This document shows positions 1-7,800 of a DNA stretch of 12,348 bases, in pieces (the first letter of the stretch is position 1; each line of letters starts with the position of its first letter). The DNA is from Tyzzerella sp. Lineage in GTDB: Bacteria > Bacillota > Clostridia > Lachnospirales > Anaerotignaceae. The position numbers were made by a program, and so were the translations under genes. The stretch spans positions 1 to 12,348 of the forward strand of contig DXZA01000028.1 of the NCBI GenBank assembly GCA_019415525.1. Reading direction: 5' to 3'. The notes under the pieces are model-generated. The model was not told where the DNA came from, did no database searches, and worked only from the letters and a program-made list of their open reading frames with translations.

Positions 1-60
1 TTATAATTTTTTATAATAATATTTATATAACAATAATGTTATTTAAATATTAATATTAAA
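1..60 (+). promoter_or_regulatory. AT-rich leader/possible promoter region of the operon
   Basis: This stretch is almost pure A/T. TATAAT appears at 2-7 and 12-17, either of which could be a -10 element, but any -35 box would lie outside the window. A 6-bp inverted repeat (ATAACA at 27-32, TGTTAT at 37-42) and a 12-bp palindrome (AATATTAATATT, 46-57) are present. In DNA this AT-rich such matches arise easily, so they are weak evidence for an operator. No coding region is visible here. Confidence 0.25.
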
Positions 61-3000
61 TTGATTGGGGGGATTAATATAAAAACGAGGTTTAATAAAA
101 AGATAGCACTGTTGATGGTGATTTGTTTTATTGTTCAGACGTTTACACCTACAGTAGCTTTTGGTGTAGACAGCTATTCTGAAATATTAATAAACGAAGA
201 GAATATGGAATTTTTTGAAGAGGTAAAAGAAGATATTCCCCCAGAAGATGAAAATACAATAGCAGATGATATGGTAGAGGAAGAGATTGTTTCTTCTTCA
301 GAAGAAAATTCTTCGAATGATGTAACAAATGATGTAGCAGAAGAAGCTAGTAATCAAGTTACAACTATGGCAGAAACCGGAACTGTGGATTTGAGTAGGT
401 TTGCGAAAGAAAATGTATCAGAAGTTTCGGGTTCTTATGGTGGGTTAATAGATATAGGTGCATTAGATTATTATTATAAATTTGATAATGAGCAATCAAT
501 ATACAATCCTATTTATAAAGAAATAAATGAAGATGGAACAACAACAGAATACATAGTTATTACAAATAAAGCACAACTTGAAGCTATTGGTTCAGATGCC
601 CCTGTTGTTGGTGGTTGGGTCACTGTAACATTTGAAAAAGTTTGGGTTGGAGGTTTATTACCACCTTATTATGAGTTGCAATATAGAAGTAATGATACAT
701 CTAATTATGAAGGTGATATTGGTGCAACAAGCATATCTGATATGGGAGGGACAAGTGAAAAACTAACTCAGTCAGATGGAAGTGTTGGACAGAATGTATC
801 TTCAAATAGTGATATCATAACTGTAAATATTGGATATGGTGATACAGGAAAAACATATTCAACAAATGAGAATTACCTTATTGCTAATGATATTGACCTT
901 TCAGGTATTGATTGGAAACCTTGGAATTATAGTGGAAATATAATTCGTGGTGATGTTACTTTAACAGATGGTACAACTAGAAATCCTGTTATTTCAAACA
1001 TTTCTATATCAGAAGATAAAGAAGATACAACAGGAAAAGGTGCTACTAATATGGGTGTAGGATTCTTCGGTGCTGTATATTCAAAAGGTGCTGGTAAAGA
1101 TGTTGAACCTGTTGAAGATGAAAGACCTTGGTGGGATATAATAGGAAATATTTTAGGAGGTTTATTTAATCTTATAGAGGGGCTTTTTAGTACATTAGGT
1201 GGTCTTGTTACTGATATTATAGGCTCAATAGCAGGCTGGGAAGATATTACAACATTGACTATGTCATCTGTTGAGATTACAGGTTTGGATTTAGAAATTG
1301 TTAATATTGATACTGACGGATTATATCAAACAGAAGATAAAAACGGTGGAACACAAGACAATATTATGCCGGTTGGTTCTTTTGCTGGTCAGTTTGCAGG
1401 TGATGTAACAGTTACAAATTGTAATGTTACAACAAATGTAAATGAAGTTAGTGGCAAAGAATTTGTTGGTGGCTTTGTTGGAAAAACAGTAGGTGCAACA
1501 GATTACTTACTTGAAGGAACAACAAAAGGACTTGATGGTCTATTAGATGGTCTTGGACAAACGCTTGATGGTGCATTAAATTTCCTTTTACCAACTGATG
1601 ATTTAGTTACAGGTCTTGTTTCTAAGCTTGGTATAGACTCTCTTGTTCCTACAAGATATAAACCTGTTGAAATCGGAAATTGTTCTGTTGCTGTAAATAA
1701 TGTTAAAGCAGCACAGAATTATGCTGGTGGCTTTGTAGGACGTGCACAGGGTACAAAAATTACAGATTGTCACGTTACTAATATAAGTTCGGTAACAGCT
1801 AATTCAAATGTAGGTGGTTTTGGTGGAAGAATTGCAAATGCATATATACTTGGTTTATTACAGGGACTTGGTGTAAATCTTGTAAACTTCCCTGTTGGTA
1901 GCGAGGTTACAAACTGTACAGTTACAGGAAATGACTTAAAAGTAAAGTCTACTACAACAACAAGTGATGATGAAAATCCTTTTGCTTATGCTGGAGGTTT
2001 TGCCGGTGCTGTTATGGCAAGTGATATTGTATATGACGGTACATTAGGTAAATCTTGTGGTGTTACGAATTTATCTAGTGTAACAGCTAATAAAAGCTAT
2101 GTAGGTGGATTTGTAGGCTATGCTGGTGTTGGGGATTTAGCAGAAGCATTGAATTTACTTTCAGAATTACTTGATTTAGAGTTAAATCTTAAAACAGGTG
2201 AAGATGGAAAAATAGAAGTTCCTCTTGGTTCAAATGTAAGTGACTTACTTAACACTATTCTTGGTGTAAATCTTAATGCAGGTATATTAAGTCTTATTGG
2301 GTTAAATGCATCACAGCTTGTTGGTTGTAGAGTAGAAGGAAATGAATATACAGTAACTTCTTCTGATGGAAGTAGCGTAGGTGGTTTTGCAGGGTTCCTT
2401 CACGGTGGACAGATTCTTGAACAGAAAGTTGAAGAAAGCTATGACCGTGTTCAGGCAACAGACAAAAATGGAACACCATTATTTGTAGATTTAAGTGCGG
2501 TTACAAATTCTGATGGAACAGCAAAAGGTGCTGTTTATGCAAGACTTGATTCTAATGGAAATGTAATTTATGAAGATGTACACGGCAAAGAAATAACAGT
2601 AAGTACGGTGACAGCAGGTAATAATGATACTATTTATAATGTGTATGATACTGTTTTTATAAATATATCTAATGGAAATAAAGCTACTTTAATGTCATCT
2701 TTCAAAGATGAAAATTGGAATTCTGTTGTAGATGGTGAGGGAAATGTTATTACTGATGTTAATAAATTACCTAAAAAAGAAGGTTCAAATAGAATAGTTT
2801 TCCCTGTTTATCAGCAGACAACAACAGCAGAAGGATATGTTCAGTTTACATATAATTATGTTAAAAATGGTGAAGCAGAACAGATTACAGTATATAGAGA
2901 TAAATCTAATAAATATTATACTAAAGATGAAAATGGTAAATACATAGAATTTAAAGGAGTAAATACTGAAAATCTTTCTGTTTATGCATTACAGGTTGCT

Positions 3001-6000
3001 GTTGATGACAGTATGATTGAAACAGAAGAGGGAACAGCTGTAATTACATATATAGAAGGTCTTAAAACTGTTAAAGGTATTGACTATGTAGGTGGAGTTG
3101 CAGGTCAAGCAAAACTTTGTTCAGCTGTTGATTTATTAAGTAATCTTACAGCAGTACAGTATGAACGTTTTGAAATAAACAATGTTATATGTAACGGTAT
3201 TAATAGTGGATATACAGTAGAAGCTACAGGAGAAAGTTCTCGTGCTGGTGGTGCTGTTGGCTATGCTATGGGTGGTGACATTGTTAATGTTCAATTAAAT
3301 GATATATCTAACGTAACTGCTAAAGATTATGCTGGAGGTTTTGGTGGTCAGATTGTACCAGGAACAGTTGCAGGACAAGATGGAAAAGGTCTTGAACTTC
3401 TTGGTATTGTATCTATAAATAATCTTTTAAATGTAGTTGATGCAATACATACATTTGTAAATGATTCAAGTGTTAAGGGTGTTTCAACTGGGCTTACTGT
3501 AACAGCAAAAAATAATAATAAAGACTCAGCAGCAGCAGGTTTTACTGCTTGGAGTATAAATACAAAATATGATAATTGTACTGTAAAGAACTTGGTTAAA
3601 GTAGAGGCAGATGGTTATGCCGGTGGTTTTTGTGCTGTTGCTGATAGTGGTTCTATTGCAGGTGCTCTTGATAAAACATTTGGTGATGTTGATTTAGGTA
3701 GCGTTCTTGGACTTAGTAAAGTTCTTTCTATTATAAATGCAATACCTAACCGTTTTACAAATTGTAATGTAAATGTTGGTGATAATGGATTACCTTATAC
3801 TGTGAAAGCTTTACCACAATTTTTGAATGATAACCGTATAGTTTTTGAAAATGAAGGAACTCTTGGTAGTGCTGGAGGATTTATTGGTTATGGTATGGTA
3901 GTACAGATTGAAAATTGTGCCAATGAAAATCTTAAAGCAGTTGATTCTACATCATACTCTGGAGGATTTGGAGGATTTGTAGATATTGGTTCTGTTGCAC
4001 AAATAGGAAATGCCGGAGTTCTTGGTAGTATTGCAAGCCTTACAGGTATTGCAACATTGCTTGATTGTGCTGTATCAATGATAAAAACAAGTCATTGTCA
4101 GGGAACATCAGGTGGATATGTTGTAAAATCATTTAGTAGATATGAATACAATTCTGGAAGTGGAAGTGGAAGTGGAGTTGTTTCATTTGATAGTTATAAA
4201 GATAGAGGTATTGCAGGTGGATTTATAGGTAACTTTGAAGGAAGCCATATTGAAGGAAGCTATGCGAACCATATTGATAAAGTACAAGGCGAAAATTATG
4301 CTGGAGGATTTATTGGTAGAATGGTATCCGGAGATGTTGCCAAAGCTGCTGATAATACAAGCCTTATTAATGATATTGTTGATATATACGGTGGTTTACT
4401 TGGTGCTTTAGAGGTTATGGTTCCAAGTGTTAAAAACAGCTATGCAAAATGTGTGCCTTGCGGTGGTACTATATTATCATATGGTATAGAGTATTCGGAT
4501 ACAACAGATGTAACAACAAAAATAGGAGTTGCCGGAGGATTTGTCGGTTTAAATGCTGGTGGTCAGATTTGGGGTAACTACGATAAAAATATAACTGTTT
4601 GGGAGAAAAACTCAGAAACAGGAAAATGGGAAAAAGTTACAAAACATACAGCTATTGTTAAAGGTAGAGAAACAAAAACAGGTGACTATTCCGAAAATTC
4701 AGCAGGTTATGAAACAAAAGTATATGGAACAGGTCAAACTTGTGATATTCTTCAGTTATTAAAAGTAGATGCAAATTTATATGCCGGAGGATATAGTGGT
4801 TATACAAAAGCTGCCGATTTAGCTTCTCTTGGTGATATAGATATATTAGATGGTTTACTTGATTTAGGTAGTTTACTTTCAGTAGGTCAAGTTGTTGTAC
4901 CTACTCAAAGAAATACAGGTGTTACAGGGCCTCTTCGTAATGTTACTAAGGCTCAAATGGACTATTTTAATGAGAAAAATGCAGCAAAAGATAATATTGC
5001 TGACTTCTCAAAATACTACGGTTATACAGTAGGTAATGATGAAGATGATGTAAATGTATCAACATCAGCCGCAGGTGGATATTGTGGTGTTATGACAACA
5101 GGTGTTATTGAAAACAGTATTGCCTATGACTTAATTTCTGCAAAATCAATAGAGCAGTCAGGAGGTTTTGTGGGTGCAATACTTACAGGTGGAGTTGCAC
5201 AGGCAGACCTTGAAAATTCATTACTTGGTGGCTTATTAAGTGGTGTATCAGCTGTAAGTGAAAGTCTTCTTGGAGTTTTAAATGCTATTGTTCCTGTTAT
5301 AAAAACAAGTGGTGTTTATGGATATTATTCAGGTAGTCAAATTTCTGCAACAAATGGAAATGCCGGAGGTTTTGTTGGTACATCAAAAGGTGGACAGATT
5401 TGGGGTACAACAGGAACAAGACCTGCTAAGCCGGTTTGGAAAGAAGAAGCAGCTACAGAAGATAAAACAGAAGTGCCAGAAACAGGAGAAGGCACAACAA
5501 CAGAAGCAGTTGAAGGTGCAAATGTATCTCTTGCAGCAGCAAAAACAGATATTTCACAGCTTGCAAAAACTTATGAAGATATACCTAATACTTGCTTTAC
5601 AAAGAATTTAAGAAGTGTTACTTCTAAAGGTTCAACAGCTGATGCCGGAGGTTTTGTTGGTTATATGGGAGCAGCTTCTATAGCATCTTTAGGTGGTCTT
5701 GGATTACTTGGTGATATTGTAAAATTACCGGCTAACTTTGTAACATTACTTTCTGCTACTGTTCCTACTGTTTATTATGCTGATGTATCAGCAGTAAATG
5801 ATGGTTGGGGATATACAGTAACTTCTGAAGGTGGAAGAAGTGCCGGAGGATTTGCAGGATTTTTACAAGGTGCACAAGTTGGTATGAAAGAAAAAGTAGC
5901 AGACTTCCCAGCACTTGGAAATGGTTCTAACGGAATACCAACAGATAAAACTGAAACTGCTAATATTACAGCAACAGGTTTACGTTCCGTTACAGCCGGT

Positions 6001-7800
6001 GACTATGCCGGAGGTTTCTTTGGATATGCTGATGCCGCAAATACATTAAATGTTAAAGGTACAGACGAAGCTGGTGAAAATGAAAACTTTACACTGTTAA
6101 AACTTTTAAGTATTGGTAATATAGCTGCTATCGAACTTGCAAAAAGCTATATTTATAACAGTAGTGTAACAGGTATATCTAATGGTTATACAGTAGAAAG
6201 TTTAAATGCATATGCTTGGAAAACATCCGATTGGAATGAAGATGAAAATAAGGCTGCTTGTGCCGGAGGTTTCGGTGGTTTATTACAAGCAGGTATTGTT
6301 CGTTATTCAATGGCTGATAAACTTGGAACTGTAACAGGTAAAAATTATGCTGGTGGTTTTGTTGGACGTATGGGCAAAAGCTCAATATTAAAGGCTAATA
6401 ATATTGCTACAAGCGGTAATCTTGGTATATTAAGTAATTTACTTAGTTTAGGATTGGGACTTGGCGATGTTTTCGGTTCTCATATTCAAGATTCTAAGTT
6501 AACTGGTAAAGACGCTGGTTATTCTGTAATTTCACAAAAGGGTTATCATAATATAGCCGGTGGTTTTGTTGCATATGCCGATGTTTGTAGAATTGAAAAC
6601 TGTGATAGCTTTAATGCAAAACTTGTTAAATCAGATGAAATAGCCGGTGGATTTATGGGTGCTATGAGTGATGCTATGCTTCTTAATTTACAAGTTGATT
6701 TACTTAAGGAAATACTTGAAGGTGTTACAGTAGGCCTAGACCTTATAAAAGCAAACCGTTCAAAAATAACAAATGTTACAATAACAGGTGTAAATACTTG
6801 GGATGGTTTTGATATATACGGTGGTGGTTCATCTGAAACAAGTGAAGCTACAAACGATATGGGTTATACAGGTGGCTTTATAGGATTAAACTTTGGTAGT
6901 ACAGTAACGGATGGTAATGTTGTATATGCCGATACTGTTAAAGGTAGCCAAGAAAAAATAAATCCATATGTAGGTTCAAATGAAAATACAGCACTTTTAA
7001 CTAATTTAGAGTTAGATGTATTACTTGAATTGATTAAATTATATGGTGATTGGAGTAAATCCGATATTAGTGGAAATATATTTGAAACTCGTAATGGTTC
7101 AACAGCTACTCCTTCAGGAACAACTCCAACTAACCATACAGCAACTAATACTATTACTACATTACAAAAACCACATTATGTAAGTGATAGAGAAGCTGAT
7201 TTACTTGTGGAAACTGTTCAAAATACTCTTACAATAAAGAAAGAGTTAAAATATGAGGAAGGTGCAATTCCTAATATAAATGATTTTGACTATACATATA
7301 CAATAGATGTAATGCAGGGTGTCGATGTTGTTAAAACTGTATATCTTTCAGCCGGTGAAAGTATAACACTTAATAACATTTCAGGACAATGTACAATTAG
7401 CGAAAGAGCTGACTCTGTTATGTCAGGAAATATTATTCCGTCAGAAGATATTGATGTAGACGTTTCAGCAACAGGTAATACTGATGTTGTTATTACAAAT
7501 ACTGTTAAAGCACCTCCTAAAGACGAAGGAAGTTCAGAAACAGAACCGGAAGATAAACCTACTTATATAGCTACAAGTGGAAAATTTGTTGTTAATAATA
7601 TTCCGACAGGTGATGTATTACCTGAACCTATAGAAAATCCTTGTGAGCTTTTGGAAGAAATTCCTAGTGGTGATACTTCCACAGACGGAAATTTAAAAGA
7701 GCCTTTAGCATTAACAACAACATCAAAAGTATCAGAAGCAATAATTTTAAAGGAAGAGGAAGAGGATGAATATGAAACAGCAGGACTCAAAACTGAATAA
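61..7800 (+). CDS. Giant secreted GLUG-like repeat surface protein with C-terminal isopeptide-like domain
   Basis: Seen: an open frame of 2,579 codons from TTG 61; a start at ATA 79 is better placed for the G6 RBS and gives 2,573. A signal peptide (basic RFNKK, hydrophobic core about residues 15-34, cleavage near AFG-V) is followed by an acidic Ser/Glu-rich stretch (about 40-110). A hydrophobic Trp/Gly/Leu segment lies at about 357-396. From residue 470 to 2273 there are 28 copies of a [VA]GGF-type motif. A Cna-B/SpaA-like domain follows at about 2390-2482, with Lys2393/2394, Glu2448 and Asn2480 at the positions used for a Lys-Asn isopeptide bond. The last 100 residues are acidic/Thr-rich with no sorting motif or membrane helix. 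Known: GLUG repeats occur in large bacterial surface proteins and are thought to form beta-solenoids. Inferred: an adhesin or matrix protein linked to the fibre genes downstream, with which it overlaps. Its ligand cannot be told. I am sure of secretion and repeats, less sure of role. Confidence 0.85.
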   Translation: MIGGINIKTRFNKKIALLMVICFIVQTFTPTVAFGVDSYSEILINEENMEFFEEVKEDIPPEDENTIADDMVEEEIVSSSEENSSNDVTNDVAEEASNQVTTMAETGTVDLSRFAKENVSEVSGSYGGLIDIGALDYYYKFDNEQSIYNPIYKEINEDGTTTEYIVITNKAQLEAIGSDAPVVGGWVTVTFEKVWVGGLLPPYYELQYRSNDTSNYEGDIGATSISDMGGTSEKLTQSDGSVGQNVSSNSDIITVNIGYGDTGKTYSTNENYLIANDIDLSGIDWKPWNYSGNIIRGDVTLTDGTTRNPVISNISISEDKEDTTGKGATNMGVGFFGAVYSKGAGKDVEPVEDERPWWDIIGNILGGLFNLIEGLFSTLGGLVTDIIGSIAGWEDITTLTMSSVEITGLDLEIVNIDTDGLYQTEDKNGGTQDNIMPVGSFAGQFAGDVTVTNCNVTTNVNEVSGKEFVGGFVGKTVGATDYLLEGTTKGLDGLLDGLGQTLDGALNFLLPTDDLVTGLVSKLGIDSLVPTRYKPVEIGNCSVAVNNVKAAQNYAGGFVGRAQGTKITDCHVTNISSVTANSNVGGFGGRIANAYILGLLQGLGVNLVNFPVGSEVTNCTVTGNDLKVKSTTTTSDDENPFAYAGGFAGAVMASDIVYDGTLGKSCGVTNLSSVTANKSYVGGFVGYAGVGDLAEALNLLSELLDLELNLKTGEDGKIEVPLGSNVSDLLNTILGVNLNAGILSLIGLNASQLVGCRVEGNEYTVTSSDGSSVGGFAGFLHGGQILEQKVEESYDRVQATDKNGTPLFVDLSAVTNSDGTAKGAVYARLDSNGNVIYEDVHGKEITVSTVTAGNNDTIYNVYDTVFINISNGNKATLMSSFKDENWNSVVDGEGNVITDVNKLPKKEGSNRIVFPVYQQTTTAEGYVQFTYNYVKNGEAEQITVYRDKSNKYYTKDENGKYIEFKGVNTENLSVYALQVAVDDSMIETEEGTAVITYIEGLKTVKGIDYVGGVAGQAKLCSAVDLLSNLTAVQYERFEINNVICNGINSGYTVEATGESSRAGGAVGYAMGGDIVNVQLNDISNVTAKDYAGGFGGQIVPGTVAGQDGKGLELLGIVSINNLLNVVDAIHTFVNDSSVKGVSTGLTVTAKNNNKDSAAAGFTAWSINTKYDNCTVKNLVKVEADGYAGGFCAVADSGSIAGALDKTFGDVDLGSVLGLSKVLSIINAIPNRFTNCNVNVGDNGLPYTVKALPQFLNDNRIVFENEGTLGSAGGFIGYGMVVQIENCANENLKAVDSTSYSGGFGGFVDIGSVAQIGNAGVLGSIASLTGIATLLDCAVSMIKTSHCQGTSGGYVVKSFSRYEYNSGSGSGSGVVSFDSYKDRGIAGGFIGNFEGSHIEGSYANHIDKVQGENYAGGFIGRMVSGDVAKAADNTSLINDIVDIYGGLLGALEVMVPSVKNSYAKCVPCGGTILSYGIEYSDTTDVTTKIGVAGGFVGLNAGGQIWGNYDKNITVWEKNSETGKWEKVTKHTAIVKGRETKTGDYSENSAGYETKVYGTGQTCDILQLLKVDANLYAGGYSGYTKAADLASLGDIDILDGLLDLGSLLSVGQVVVPTQRNTGVTGPLRNVTKAQMDYFNEKNAAKDNIADFSKYYGYTVGNDEDDVNVSTSAAGGYCGVMTTGVIENSIAYDLISAKSIEQSGGFVGAILTGGVAQADLENSLLGGLLSGVSAVSESLLGVLNAIVPVIKTSGVYGYYSGSQISATNGNAGGFVGTSKGGQIWGTTGTRPAKPVWKEEAATEDKTEVPETGEGTTTEAVEGANVSLAAAKTDISQLAKTYEDIPNTCFTKNLRSVTSKGSTADAGGFVGYMGAASIASLGGLGLLGDIVKLPANFVTLLSATVPTVYYADVSAVNDGWGYTVTSEGGRSAGGFAGFLQGAQVGMKEKVADFPALGNGSNGIPTDKTETANITATGLRSVTAGDYAGGFFGYADAANTLNVKGTDEAGENENFTLLKLLSIGNIAAIELAKSYIYNSSVTGISNGYTVESLNAYAWKTSDWNEDENKAACAGGFGGLLQAGIVRYSMADKLGTVTGKNYAGGFVGRMGKSSILKANNIATSGNLGILSNLLSLGLGLGDVFGSHIQDSKLTGKDAGYSVISQKGYHNIAGGFVAYADVCRIENCDSFNAKLVKSDEIAGGFMGAMSDAMLLNLQVDLLKEILEGVTVGLDLIKANRSKITNVTITGVNTWDGFDIYGGGSSETSEATNDMGYTGGFIGLNFGSTVTDGNVVYADTVKGSQEKINPYVGSNENTALLTNLELDVLLELIKLYGDWSKSDISGNIFETRNGSTATPSGTTPTNHTATNTITTLQKPHYVSDREADLLVETVQNTLTIKKELKYEEGAIPNINDFDYTYTIDVMQGVDVVKTVYLSAGESITLNNISGQCTISERADSVMSGNIIPSEDIDVDVSATGNTDVVITNTVKAPPKDEGSSETEPEDKPTYIATSGKFVVNNIPTGDVLPEPIENPCELLEEIPSGDTSTDGNLKEPLALTTTSKVSEAIILKEEEEDEYETAGLKTE
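67..72 (+). promoter_or_regulatory. Shine-Dalgarno-like G6 tract of the giant gene
   Basis: GGGGGG is the only purine-rich RBS candidate near the start of the giant gene. It lies 6 nt before ATA (79-81), exactly where an ATG AAA start would be expected. It lies downstream of the TTG at 61, so it cannot serve that codon. See the start-codon finding. Confidence 0.5.
1468..6879 (+). repeat. Protein-coding two-arm GGF repeat array (28 motifs)
   Basis: GGF-type motifs begin at residues 470, 556, 585, 645, 682, 774, 1011, 1063, 1092, 1160, 1188, 1272, 1301, 1386, 1415, 1492, 1576, 1672, 1701, 1769, 1863, 1929, 1984, 2069, 2098, 2167, 2196 and 2271. Spacings alternate between a short arm (29 residues in seven cases, 28 and 37 once each, longer where loops are inserted) and a Leu-rich long arm of 52-96 residues. 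The short arm reads roughly AGGFVGxxxGxxIxxC, then NLxxVxAxxYAGGF. The DNA is diverged between copies, so the repeat is clear in protein but weak at the nucleotide level. Confidence 0.85.

Noticed and set aside
46..57. AATATTAATATT palindrome as an operator
   Set aside because: It consists only of A and T in an almost pure A/T leader, so chance palindromes are expected.
4156..4176. Three tandem GGAAGT units encoding Gly-Ser as a phase-variable repeat
   Set aside because: The unit is a multiple of three, so slippage would not change frame, and the copy number is low; probably just a Gly-Ser linker.
5309..5611. 100-codon Gln/Lys-rich + strand frame inside the giant gene
   Set aside because: It lies wholly within the continuous repeat-coding frame, with no RBS; a frame-shifted shadow.
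7600..7617. NIPTGD near the end of the giant protein as a sorting motif
   Set aside because: The spacing is wrong for LPxTG (no residue between P and T), and no hydrophobic helix or basic tail follows.
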